Shown: positions 34,300 to 42,902 of the stretch, piece after piece | Layout of the letters: every line of letters starts with the position of its first letter | Numbering within the stretch: the stretch's first letter is position 1 | Assembly: GCF_030056655.1 (NCBI RefSeq) | Contig: NZ_JASHIE010000011.1 | Location: 124,001-188,000 of the forward strand | Source: Flectobacillus rivi | Lineage (GTDB): Bacteria; Bacteroidota; Bacteroidia; Cytophagales; Spirosomataceae | Reading direction: 5' to 3' | Length of the DNA stretch: 64,000 nucleotides | Made by a program: the position numbers and the translations under genes | The notes under the pieces: generated by a model | Told to the model about the DNA's origin: nothing | The model's database searches: none | The model's input: the letters and a program-made list of their open reading frames with translations, nothing else

Positions 34300-34863
34300 T
34301 TACAAGAACTTTACCTTAAAGAAGCCATATTGATATTGTATTTTGATTACTGCACCATAATCAATATCGACTGCGAAGACTTTTTGAGCGGGAATTTCTA
34401 AAATTAAATGTAAAATCGTTCGTAATAAGCCACCATGGCAAACGATGACTTTATGGTTTGTTGTTTGTTCTAAAGTCGTTTCCCAAACAGTTTTTACTCT
34501 TGCTATCATTTGTGAAAAACTTTCACCATTGGGAGTCGGAACATTGACAAAGTCTTGCATCCACGGCTGACTTTCTTCTTCAGGAATATCGTTCCAAAGC
34601 TTCATTTCCCAATCGCCAAAATTCATCTCCATCCACCTTTTATCTGTTTGGAATGCTTTTTCTGGAAACAAAAATTCCATCAAATGAGTACAACGACTTA
34701 GTGGGCTTGAATGTAAATCAAAATCCACTTGGGTCGATGGAAGTTTCTTTTGTATAACTTTTGCTTCCTCCTCAAAGGTCTTTGCCAAAGAAACATCACT
34801 TTGCCCATAACACAGTCCCTTAGGAACATCCACAGAAGTATGTCGAATCAGATATATATCCAT
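34300..34863 (-). CDS. cobC: Alpha-ribazole phosphatase (histidine phosphatase family)
   Basis: 187 residues. The phosphohistidine motif is LIRHTSVDVPKG with H8, followed by CYGQSDVSL, LHSSPLSRCTHL and the distal VCHGGLLRT. These fit CobC, which dephosphorylates alpha-ribazole phosphate (or the final cobalamin phosphate) in nucleotide-loop assembly. The family call alone could be a generic phosphoglycerate-mutase-like phosphatase; the position 10 bases after cobS in a B12 operon supports CobC. Last gene of the operon. Confidence 0.9.
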   Translation of the reverse strand: MDIYLIRHTSVDVPKGLCYGQSDVSLAKTFEEEAKVIQKKLPSTQVDFDLHSSPLSRCTHLMEFLFPEKAFQTDKRWMEMNFGDWEMKLWNDIPEEESQPWMQDFVNVPTPNGESFSQMIARVKTVWETTLEQTTNHKVIVCHGGLLRTILHLILEIPAQKVFAVDIDYGAVIKIQYQYGFFKVKFL

Positions 34864-34873
34864 TATGAAAATC

Positions 34874-35650
34874 TTATTTTACTGTCCAAATTCCCACTAA
34901 ATACAAATAGGCGATAACCTCTGTCAATTGTTGAATGCTACCTAAACAATCGCCTGTGTAGCCACCAAGCCATTTGGTAAAATACCTAGCCAGATAGGCA
35001 CGCATTAAGAATATAGGAATCAATACTCCAATAATTCTCCAATCTTGTGTTAGATAAACCACTATACACAGCGGTATTAAAGCAAAGATAGAAGCTACAA
35101 AAAAAGCACTTATTCCTATTTTCTTGCCAATAGGTTTTGCCTTGCTTAGGGCATCTTCGCGCACATATTCATGAGTAAAAATCATCGACAGCGCCGCATA
35201 TCTACTGAGTGGATGTACCAACATGAGAGCATAAATTTGATAATCTTTACCAATGTAAAAGAGGCTACTTACCTTTAAAACAAGCGCTAACCCAAGACCC
35301 AACAACCCGAATGTTCCCAAGCGAGAGTCTTTCATAATATCCAATATTTTCTGTTTGGTCCAGCCTCCACCGAATCCATCGCAAACATCAGCTAATCCAT
35401 CTTCATGAAAACCTCCTGTTGTTAGGATACTTGCAACCAAACTCAAAAGAATAGCAATTGGGAAAGGTAACACCAACGAAAAAAGCAAGAAAACAAGGCT
35501 CGAAATAGCGCCCATTATCCAACCTATCACTGGGAAATAAACAGTTGCTTGGTTAAGCATATCCTCGTCATGTTTCATCCATTTGGGCACAGGAATACGA
35601 GTATAAAACATGAGAGCGTTAAGAAAAATATGAAACTGTCGAGTTAGCAT
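34874..35650 (-). CDS. cobS: Adenosylcobinamide-GDP ribazoletransferase
   Basis: 258 residues, integral membrane protein with about six to seven helices. The CDP-alcohol-transferase-like active motif is intact: FHEDGLADVCDGFGGG, followed by DIMKDSRLGTFG. It joins adenosylcobinamide-GDP and alpha-ribazole at the membrane, the last assembly step of the lower ligand. Upstream is a 257-base gap after cobT that includes low-complexity GGCAC-rich repeats. Downstream cobC follows by 10 bases. Confidence 0.95.
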   Translation of the reverse strand: MLTRQFHIFLNALMFYTRIPVPKWMKHDEDMLNQATVYFPVIGWIMGAISSLVFLLFSLVLPFPIAILLSLVASILTTGGFHEDGLADVCDGFGGGWTKQKILDIMKDSRLGTFGLLGLGLALVLKVSSLFYIGKDYQIYALMLVHPLSRYAALSMIFTHEYVREDALSKAKPIGKKIGISAFFVASIFALIPLCIVVYLTQDWRIIGVLIPIFLMRAYLARYFTKWLGGYTGDCLGSIQQLTEVIAYLYLVGIWTVK

Positions 35651-35907
35651 GATAAGATAATTTAATTTTCTGATTTAGGCACTAGGCAACAGGCACGAGG
35701 CACAGAGTGTTAAAATGTTTTTTAATAACCACCGACATGCTTTTTTACAAAGCCCACCGCCGAAAGCCGTTACCTGAAAACACAAGGCACAATCTTAAAT
35801 TTTATTTTGCCCATTAAGCAAAAAATGTAATCATGATTTCATTAGAAACACTTTTATACTTTCAGCATACTTCATATAGCCTAATGCCTACAACTTACAG
35901 CCCAAAG

Positions 35908-36948
35908 CTAAACATTAGATACCCCAGCAGACTCAAAACTAGCCATTTCGTTCATAAAGTTTACGGCAGATTGGATAATTGGATATGCCAATGCACAGCC
36001 TGAGCCCTCCCCTAAGCGTAAGTCTAGTTTGAGTAAAGCATTGGCTCCTAGGAAATCCAACATAGCCTTGTGACCGCTCTCGTCTGATTGATGACAAAAA
36101 ACGGCATAATGCGAAATATTAGGTTCAATTTGATGCGCTATCAAATAGGCAGATGTTGCGATAAATCCATCTATCAACACAATCATGCCTAGTTCGGCAG
36201 CTTGTAGCATAGCTCCTACCATTTGAGCAATTTCAAAACCACCAAATGCCGTCAATACTTTTAGTGGGGTATCTAATCTGCGATGTAAATCTTGGGCTTT
36301 TTGTAGAAGTTGTAATTTAGTTTTTAGCGCTTGATCATCTAGTCCCGTTCCGCGACCCACGCATTCTGATAATGGCAATTTGCAAATTTTACTCATAATC
36401 AAGCTTGCTGACGAGGTGTTGCCAATTCCCATTTCACCAAAACCAATGATATTACAACCATTTTCAAAAATCTTTTGAATGAGTGCAGCTCCTCTATCAA
36501 TGGATTTTTGTCCTTCCTTAATACTCATGGCAGGTTCTTTCAAATAATTGTTCGTGCCAAAAGTATTTGGAATTTTATTATGAATGATAGGAAGGCTTTT
36601 CTCAAAAGTACCGTTAACACCTGCATCTACCACCTCTAAGGTAATGTTATGTTGACGACAAAAGACATTTATTGCTGCCCCACCTTGCACAAAATTCATA
36701 ACCATCTGATAGGTCACTTCGGGAGGATATTTACTGATGCCTTCTTGTGCAGCACCGTGGTCACCTGCAAATACGACTAAATGAGGTTTTTGTAAGGAAG
36801 GATTTAAAGTTTGTTGAATCAGCGAAATTCGCAAAGCAAGTTTTTCTAATTGCCCCAGTGCGCCTAGTGGTTTGGTTTTGAAATCTATTTTATGCTGAAT
36901 AGCTTCTAAAATAGATGAGTCTGGCACGGGAATATGGAACGTTTTCAT
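35908..36948 (-). CDS. cobT: Nicotinate-nucleotide--dimethylbenzimidazole phosphoribosyltransferase
   Basis: 346 residues; makes alpha-ribazole phosphate by moving phosphoribose from nicotinate mononucleotide to the lower-ligand base. Motifs: VFAGDHGAAQEGIS near residue 60, GFGEMGIGNTSSASL near 170, and LRLGEGSGCALA near 315, which holds the catalytic glutamate. Its ATG overlaps the stop of the Dph6-like gene by four bases, implying translational coupling. Confidence 0.96.
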   Translation of the reverse strand: MKTFHIPVPDSSILEAIQHKIDFKTKPLGALGQLEKLALRISLIQQTLNPSLQKPHLVVFAGDHGAAQEGISKYPPEVTYQMVMNFVQGGAAINVFCRQHNITLEVVDAGVNGTFEKSLPIIHNKIPNTFGTNNYLKEPAMSIKEGQKSIDRGAALIQKIFENGCNIIGFGEMGIGNTSSASLIMSKICKLPLSECVGRGTGLDDQALKTKLQLLQKAQDLHRRLDTPLKVLTAFGGFEIAQMVGAMLQAAELGMIVLIDGFIATSAYLIAHQIEPNISHYAVFCHQSDESGHKAMLDFLGANALLKLDLRLGEGSGCALAYPIIQSAVNFMNEMASFESAGVSNV

Positions 36949-37649
36949 AAAGGAATCAAATCTGTAAAGTAATATGTTGTGCGGTGCATGTTGAGGGCTG
37001 CATCCTTGTATTCGTAAGTTTTGTCAACGGTCTCTCCTATCTCAAACTGAATTTCTTGGCTAAAATATGGTGCTTTAAAAACGAATGTATGAAACTCACC
37101 ATTTTCTCCGCAGGGGTCGATATTGGGTGGAAGGTCGTTGACAAAGTCTTTGTCGAGGATTCTGCCGCAAAAACTTTTATCTAATAAGTTTCCATTCACA
37201 CTAACCACAATGGTTTGAAATCCTAGAGACCAAAACTCTTCTAGCAATTCCATCGAATCTCTTTTCCAAATAGGGAAAACACCTGTAATACCTTGTTGAG
37301 CCAAACGTTCTTCTCTATGTTTTCGAAGATCTTCTAAAAAAATATCCCCAAAAATGGAGTGCGTAATCCCCTGTTCCAGTAATGGATTGAGTGTCTCAGC
37401 CATTCGTTGCTGATATTCCTCCATGGAAACTGTTTCTGGTAAACGAAGCGTTACAAGAGGTTTGCCAATATTCTGAGCTTGCTGTTGGAGCAATTCTTCA
37501 CGTACTCCGTGCATAGAAATACGTTTGAAGGAGTCATTAACCGAGGTAAGAAGCGTCTCGACACTCAAATTAGGGTCTTTTAGCGCATGATAAAGACTCA
37601 ATGCCGAATCTTTACCTCCTGACCAGTTCATGAGGGCTTTGTGTGTCAT
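36945..37649 (-). CDS. Dph6-like ATP pyrophosphatase in the cobalamin operon
   Basis: 234 residues from MTHKALMNW (a start at 37673 would add MLLNYYFN). The PP-loop SGGKDSALSLYHAL near the N-terminus and EYQQRMAE, FGDIFLEDLRKHRE, PIWKRDS and GENGEFHTFV match the diphthine--ammonia ligase (Dph6) family, which adenylates a carboxylate for amidation. Bacteria have no diphthamide, so the true substrate differs. It lies between cobU and cobT, overlapping cobT, so a role linked to B12 or cobinamide handling is suggested by context only. Confidence 0.85.
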   Translation of the reverse strand: MTHKALMNWSGGKDSALSLYHALKDPNLSVETLLTSVNDSFKRISMHGVREELLQQQAQNIGKPLVTLRLPETVSMEEYQQRMAETLNPLLEQGITHSIFGDIFLEDLRKHREERLAQQGITGVFPIWKRDSMELLEEFWSLGFQTIVVSVNGNLLDKSFCGRILDKDFVNDLPPNIDPCGENGEFHTFVFKAPYFSQEIQFEIGETVDKTYEYKDAALNMHRTTYYFTDLIPL

Positions 37650-37686
37650 GTTGAAATAATAGTTTAGGAGCAAAATTCAGTTAAAA

Positions 37687-38190
37687 TTACTTAATCTGCA
37701 CAGGAATCCCGCTTACCATTAAGGTTGCTTTTGTTGATTTTTGGGCAAGATATTGGTTGACCCATCCTTGCAAATCTACAAACTTTCGTCCCATTTCAGT
37801 TTCAGCGTGCACGCCCATTCCTAATTCGTTGGTAATAAAAATAATCGTAGCATTGAGCTTTGCCAATTCGTCAATTTCTTGTTTCGCTTTGCTTAAACAA
37901 ACCTCAATATCATTTTTTTCATCAATAAAAAAATTCGTCAACCAAAGTGTTACACAATCAATCATATACACTTTTTCGGCTTCGATTACTTTACTGATAT
38001 TTTTTTCTTCTTCTATCAAAGTCCAACGCTCGTTGCGATCGCCACGATGACGTTCGATTCGTTTTTCAAAATCTCCATCCCAATGCCTTGCCGTGGCAAG
38101 ATACGTTGGGGATTGCGAAAAACTGAGGGCAAGATTTTGTCCGTAGCTACTTTTCCCACTTCTGGCACCGCCAGTAATCATCCAAATCAT
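37687..38190 (-). CDS. cobU: Adenosylcobinamide kinase / adenosylcobinamide-phosphate guanylyltransferase
   Basis: 167 residues, the usual length. P-loop GGARSGKSS at 7-15, then YLATARHWDGDFEKRIERH with the guanylyl-accepting histidine region, and YMIDCVTLWLTN, FITNELGMGVHAE. It phosphorylates adenosylcobinamide and attaches GMP. 38 bases separate its stop from the preferred start of the Dph6-like gene. Confidence 0.95.
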   Translation of the reverse strand: MIWMITGGARSGKSSYGQNLALSFSQSPTYLATARHWDGDFEKRIERHRGDRNERWTLIEEEKNISKVIEAEKVYMIDCVTLWLTNFFIDEKNDIEVCLSKAKQEIDELAKLNATIIFITNELGMGVHAETEMGRKFVDLQGWVNQYLAQKSTKATLMVSGIPVQIK

Positions 38191-38289
38191 GGTATTATAT
38201 TTATAGCTGTTGGCTTTAGGCTTTCAGCATTCGGAATTTCATTTACTTTAGGTAAGGACATTTTTACAATCGAAACTCAGCACTAATAC

Positions 38290-39222
38290 CTACACCAAAA
38301 CTGATTCGTAGATATTTACGGCTTTGTGTTTTAAATGTGCTGGAATTTCAAAAATTTCAGGATGAAATAAGGCAGCCAATACCTCTATTCCATTGACCAA
38401 AGTTGAAGCACTCGGTTGAGTAAACATGTCGAAATCAGCCAAATACACTTGTTTGTTCTGCACAGCTTGAAGTTCATCCCAGCCTTGTTGTTTTTCGAGC
38501 AGAAATAACTCTTCTCTAGCACGTTCGGTTTCGAATCCACAAGGGGCAATCACCAACACTTCTGGATTATAACGTTTTATTTTATCAAAATCAGTCACAA
38601 TACTGTAGCCCGCAGGATTACTCAGCATATCTATTCCTCCCGCAAAAGCAATCTGATAAGGTATCCAGTGCCCACAATTATATACGGGCTGAATCCATTC
38701 CAATAAGCTCACTCGTCTAACGGGTGCTTTGTGTTTACGTAGGGTGTCTATTACCGCGTCTATTCTAGCATTGAGTTTTGACAAATATTCATAAGCTGCC
38801 TCCTCTTTTCCTAAAGCTGTTGCTATTTGAATGGCACAATCAAACACCTCTTTAAGATTTTTGGGTGTAAGTGCTACCAATTCAGGAACTTTTGGAAGTT
38901 GAGATACTGCGCTTGCGGTACAAACGGTATCTATTTGACAAACCTCACAAACATCCTGTGTAAAAACCACATCTGGAGCGGCTTTTTCGAGACGCTCTTG
39001 CTCCACGTAATACAGGCTTTTTCCTTGGGCTTTGTAAGAAGAGAAGATTTTATCAATCTCATCGCTCGTGTAGTTATTATCCTCCAATACACAACGCACC
39101 ACAATTGCTTTTTCCTTTCGGGATTCCGTACTACATTCAAATGTCACACCATAAAGGTCTCCCTGAAGATTCATATCATAAATCATCTGGGTAGCAGCTG
39201 GTAAAAAAGAACAGGCTCTCAT
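38290..39222 (-). CDS. BtuF-like cobalamin-binding protein without signal peptide
   Basis: 310 residues with the periplasmic-binding-protein fold of the BtuF/FepB class: ACSFLPAATQMIYDM at the N-terminus, PDVVFTQDVCEVCQIDTVC in the middle and VLVIAPCGFETERA in the second lobe. There is no signal peptide or lipobox, so as written it is cytoplasmic, unlike transport BtuF. Cysteines cluster at CEVCQIDTVC. It lies in the riboswitch-controlled B12 operon, 296 bases after the DUF6580 gene and 99 before cobU. No BtuCD genes are in the window. Confidence 0.85.
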   Translation of the reverse strand: MRACSFLPAATQMIYDMNLQGDLYGVTFECSTESRKEKAIVVRCVLEDNNYTSDEIDKIFSSYKAQGKSLYYVEQERLEKAAPDVVFTQDVCEVCQIDTVCTASAVSQLPKVPELVALTPKNLKEVFDCAIQIATALGKEEAAYEYLSKLNARIDAVIDTLRKHKAPVRRVSLLEWIQPVYNCGHWIPYQIAFAGGIDMLSNPAGYSIVTDFDKIKRYNPEVLVIAPCGFETERAREELFLLEKQQGWDELQAVQNKQVYLADFDMFTQPSASTLVNGIEVLAALFHPEIFEIPAHLKHKAVNIYESVLV

Positions 39223-39518
39223 ATTAAATAAATGGCTATGGGGTTTGGACGGTAATTGGCTGTGAGATTTGGGCTATCAGCTTTCGGCCAATGTTTCTAT
39301 AGTTGCCGAAGAAACATTTTTAAACTTTTACCTCAAGACCTATTGAATTTTATTCAAAACAAACTGCTGATTATCAATAATTTATAATTCATTATTAAAA
39401 AAAAGGTGAGAACTACTATAGTTGATCCGAGTATATATTAAACAATAGGTTATAGGTATGATTGAGAAATTAAAGAGTGTTACTTTGAAAAATTAACCAG
39501 ATTTTTCAGAACTAAATA

Positions 39519-40115
39519 CTAAGCTTGTTCAAAGGCAATATTCGGTAATTTTATTTTTGCAAATTCAATAGCGCCAAACATTACGGCACCATAACCCAAA
39601 GTTCCTGCTAAGAAATTGAGCATATATGGGTATCCTTGGATATAGCATTGGATTAGTCCGTTCAAATCTCTTGAAAGTGGTCCGCCTGTGCGAATATCCA
39701 TACCTCCACCAAACCAAACACCAAAGTCAACTAACAACCAAAATCCTATCGATGCAGCTACACCACTCAATAAGAAATTTTGAAGATTTACTTTTTTCAT
39801 CAAGACTTTTCCTAGTAGTACTATTCCCGCAAAAATGGCATAGTTATACATCCAGCCGCTATACATGATACCGTATTTTCCTCCATAAATCATCCCATTG
39901 ATGATTAAGTCAGAAAATAAAAGTGTCAATAAAGGAAATGCGAAGGCTTTCCAGCGTTGAGAAAAATAAGTACCTCCAAATAAGCCCATAGCGCCAATTG
40001 GCGTAAAATTACTCAAAGGATTGAGACATGAGGCGTTGATGAGGCGTGCTGTTCCTACCAAAATTACAATTGATAGTAGCAGACTTACACGTGGATTTAG
40101 TTGTGTTTTTGTCAT
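39519..40115 (-). CDS. DUF6580-type membrane protein, candidate cobalamin/cobinamide or ECF-type transporter component
   Basis: 198 residues from the ATG at 40115; a TTG at 40142 would overlap the upstream spacer. Five or six membrane segments. The features NASCLNPLSNFTPIGAMGLFGG, SDLIINGMIYGGKYGIMYSG and GYPYMLNFLAGTLGYGAVMFG fit the DUF6580 family, which resembles substrate-binding (S) components of ECF transporters. It directly follows btuB (63 bases) under the cobalamin riboswitch, so inner-membrane uptake of a corrinoid is a reasonable inference. No ECF ATPase genes are nearby. Confidence 0.78.
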   Translation of the reverse strand: MTKTQLNPRVSLLLSIVILVGTARLINASCLNPLSNFTPIGAMGLFGGTYFSQRWKAFAFPLLTLLFSDLIINGMIYGGKYGIMYSGWMYNYAIFAGIVLLGKVLMKKVNLQNFLLSGVAASIGFWLLVDFGVWFGGGMDIRTGGPLSRDLNGLIQCYIQGYPYMLNFLAGTLGYGAVMFGAIEFAKIKLPNIAFEQA

Positions 40116-40178
40116 GTTTGTAATCGTTTTTACTGTTAGCAAGGCAGAAAAACAGTGTTTTCTACCTTGCCTCGCTTT

Positions 40179-42146
40179 TTAGTGAATACTAAATACCGCT
40201 CCAGCCATGAAGTTACGACGACGACTATTGTAGCCTGGCACGTCCGAAAACTCCTTGTCTGTAAGGTTTTTCAAATCAAAGAATAATTTGATGGTCGAAT
40301 TGATTTGATACTCTGTATAAAAATCTAATGTTGTGTAATTTCCGAGAACAACTTTTGCATCGTCGTAAGGACCACTACTTGCTTTGCTTACCGAACGAAG
40401 TGCTAATTGAGCTGACCAATTTCTCAAGATTTGATAAGCCACATTTACGTTAACTGTATGCTTTGGGCGACGGAAAAGATTGGCATAGGTGGTGTCTTTA
40501 CCAGCTACTTGTGTAGTTACTTCGCCATCTACAAAGGTATAATTGGCTTTTACTTGTGCTTTGCCAATACCCCATTGAGCATCTACTTCAAACCCATGGT
40601 CTTTCTGTTGACTCAAGTTTACATAACGTCCCCAAGGGTCTTGGTTGATACTGATATAAGCAATCACATCTTTGATATTGCGATTGAAGTACACCCCACG
40701 AATATATGATTGGTGATTCTTGCTAAAAAATTGGGCACCGATTTCACCTGTTTTACCTACCTCTGGCTTCAAAGCTTCGTTGCCATAAGGTGAGAATAAT
40801 TGGTATAAGGATGGCGCTTTGTAGCTTGAAGAATAGGTAGCTAATACTTTTAATCTTGACCCAACCCAATAGAACGGATTAACGTTATACGTAAAGTTGT
40901 TACCATAAATAGAATGATTGTTGTAACGTCCACCAAGCTCTAAACCAAATCCATTGAAGTCTTGTAAATTCAAAGAAGTATAGCCACTAAACAAACTTGT
41001 ATTGGCTGTTGAAGCTTTAATAGCTGGACTTTCATATGGGCCATAGCTACTGATAGACAAATACGTTTGGTCGGTATTTTGCCAACGGTTTTCTACGCCT
41101 AATACCCATTTGATTTTATCAGAAAATGTATGAGCATAGTAAGCCTCCGCAAATCTTGCTACGCCACGGTAGTATCCATAAGAATATTTGGCAAAAGCAC
41201 CAGCCTCCACATGAGCCGAATCATCAACATAAACTCTTTGACCGTTAGTTTGCTGAAAATTGACCGTTAATTTTCCATTTTTCAATTGGTAAGCACCGCC
41301 AACAGACCAAAGCAAGTTCTTATTTTCAAAAGTATAGTCTTTTTCATCTTTGAAAGACCCTGCATCCAAGTCAGTTTTGTAATAATTACTCATCAAATCA
41401 GCTCTCAACGTTAAGTTTTCACCTACTTGTTGACCCAATTTTACCTGAAAATTATTTTGCTTAAAACCGTCATTATCAAAAGCAGTTTTAGCTGTTTCTG
41501 GCTGTTTAGCTGCAGAGATACCATTTGATTTAGTACCATTCCACGACAAGCCATAAGTCGTTTTTTTGTACTGACCGCCTGCATTTACACTAGCACGGTA
41601 GGTATCATAGCTACCACCTGCCAAGCTTCCACTAAGACCTAATTTTTTACCACTATTTTTTGTCGTGATAATATTAATGACACCTGCTACAGCATCGGAA
41701 CCATACAAACTAGACTGTCCACCTTTCAAAATCTCGATACGCTCGATTTGGTCGATAGCAATCAAGTTGATGTCAAACGAAGTAGAAGCACCAGAAGGGT
41801 CATATACAGGCAGGCCATCGACCAAAATCAAAGTATAACCAGCGCCTGCGCCACGCAAATACAAATCTTGGTTAGTACCAAGTGTATTCTGAGAACCAAT
41901 TACCGTAAGGCCAACTTGTTGATTCAACAACTCGCCTATGGTTTTACCTTTGCTACGCTGGATTGTAGCTGCATCAATTACTGTAACTACTTTTCCTGAC
42001 TGAGACTGCTTTTGAGGATATTTGTTTGTACTAACAACTACCTCATCAAGCACCTGAGTCTTTTCTGAATTTTGAGCAATACTTTCTACACTTGCACATA
42101 AGGCAAGCATTACTACTGATGGAATAAACTTTGAAGAATAAAACAT
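40179..42146 (-). CDS. btuB: TonB-dependent outer-membrane cobalamin receptor
   Basis: 655 residues: signal peptide (about 1-25, ending SIAQ), plug domain (about 45-165; GKTIGELLNQQVGLTVIG, DLYLRGAGAGYTLILVDG, VAGVINIITTK) and a 22-stranded barrel ending in NFMAGAVFSIH. Size and sequence type match BtuB rather than the much larger SusC. It imports corrinoids across the outer membrane with TonB energy. The cobalamin riboswitch about 180 bases upstream on the same strand fixes the substrate assignment. First gene of the B12 operon. Confidence 0.95.
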   Translation of the reverse strand: MFYSSKFIPSVVMLALCASVESIAQNSEKTQVLDEVVVSTNKYPQKQSQSGKVVTVIDAATIQRSKGKTIGELLNQQVGLTVIGSQNTLGTNQDLYLRGAGAGYTLILVDGLPVYDPSGASTSFDINLIAIDQIERIEILKGGQSSLYGSDAVAGVINIITTKNSGKKLGLSGSLAGGSYDTYRASVNAGGQYKKTTYGLSWNGTKSNGISAAKQPETAKTAFDNDGFKQNNFQVKLGQQVGENLTLRADLMSNYYKTDLDAGSFKDEKDYTFENKNLLWSVGGAYQLKNGKLTVNFQQTNGQRVYVDDSAHVEAGAFAKYSYGYYRGVARFAEAYYAHTFSDKIKWVLGVENRWQNTDQTYLSISSYGPYESPAIKASTANTSLFSGYTSLNLQDFNGFGLELGGRYNNHSIYGNNFTYNVNPFYWVGSRLKVLATYSSSYKAPSLYQLFSPYGNEALKPEVGKTGEIGAQFFSKNHQSYIRGVYFNRNIKDVIAYISINQDPWGRYVNLSQQKDHGFEVDAQWGIGKAQVKANYTFVDGEVTTQVAGKDTTYANLFRRPKHTVNVNVAYQILRNWSAQLALRSVSKASSGPYDDAKVVLGNYTTLDFYTEYQINSTIKLFFDLKNLTDKEFSDVPGYNSRRRNFMAGAVFSIH

Positions 42147-42324
42147 TTAGAATTTGAACTTCCATTTTTTTATTAACCCATTTCAAAACATTCATTCTAA
42201 TACCGCAAAAGACAGCACAGAGAACTGTTTAAAAATGTTGATAATGGTCAATAAAAAAAGTGAAAATACTATGCGAACGCTCGATTTTTGCTCATCCTCC
42301 GTAAGCGCCTATCAAGAATAATCT

Positions 42325-42495
42325 ATGGCAGGTCTCCTGACTTCACTCGTCAAACTCGAACCTTCCCGAATTGCTTCAGTGGTTATGAGGATTGAGTTGA
42401 CACGATTGAGTGTTACAGTTGCGGGGACAGTTCAGGTATCACACCTGATTCCCTATTAAGCTTTGAGGTTTTTACTGGGAAAAACTAAAGCACCA
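42325..42495 (-). promoter_or_regulatory. Cobalamin (adenosylcobalamin) riboswitch
   Basis: Read on the minus strand it begins GGTGC, continues with TAATAGGGAATCAGGTG and CTGTCCCCGCAACTGTAA (conserved core), then CCACTG, GGGAAGG and the B12 box AGTCAGGAGACCTGCC. This is the complete, canonical element. It precedes btuB and should repress the whole eight-gene operon when cobalamin is abundant. The expression platform (42147-42324) has no obvious single terminator, so translational control of btuB or an unclear stem is possible. Confidence 0.96.
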
Positions 42496-42507
42496 TAAAC
42501 TGTTGGC

Positions 42508-42515
42508 AAAGTTAG
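42508..42515 (-). promoter_or_regulatory. -7 box of the riboswitch/btuB promoter
   Basis: On the minus strand it reads TAACTTTG, an exact TAnnTTTG match. Transcription would start near 42500, a few bases before the riboswitch begins. An upstream T-rich run ending TTTG could serve as -33. Confidence 0.55.
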
Positions 42516-42530
42516 GCAAAAAATTAGGAC

Positions 42531-42568
42531 AAAAAAAATAGCGTATCAACTAAATCGATACGCTATTC
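42531..42568 (-). terminator. Intrinsic terminator immediately upstream of the riboswitch promoter
   Basis: 11-bp perfect stem (42538-42548 and 42558-42568, AATAGCGTATC type) followed on the minus strand by eight T. No minus-strand gene precedes it in the gap to the divergent GH92 gene, so it would end only antisense or small transcripts. Confidence 0.65.
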
Positions 42569-42902
42569 CAAACTACACCAAATATTATTATGATAACCAC
42601 AATTGTGGCTCTCGAAAGTCTTGTTTCATTGTAAAAGCACTTTGATGTTACAAATTTGAGTATTTATTATTAATAATAAAATAAGTAATTATACTTAATT
42701 GTTAGCAAAATTTATAGATTTAAAATAAGTGCTTTCTTAAATTACTCAAAAAAAACCAGAAAGTCACAAACTTTTATTTTTCGGACTCTCATGCAAATGC
42801 GTATAATCATTTCAAACAAATCTGTTAACTTCAAAGCCAATCTCAATTTTTTACATTAATTCTATAATCAAACATTTTTTTACTCCCTGAAATTTTAAAA
42901 AA
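42569..42902. other. Divergent intergenic region between riboswitch and GH92 gene
   Basis: 334 very AT-rich bases. It must hold the GH92 promoter, but no TAnnTTTG box is clear. No gene or RNA can be called apart from the implication of the terminator at its left end. Confidence 0.4.
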
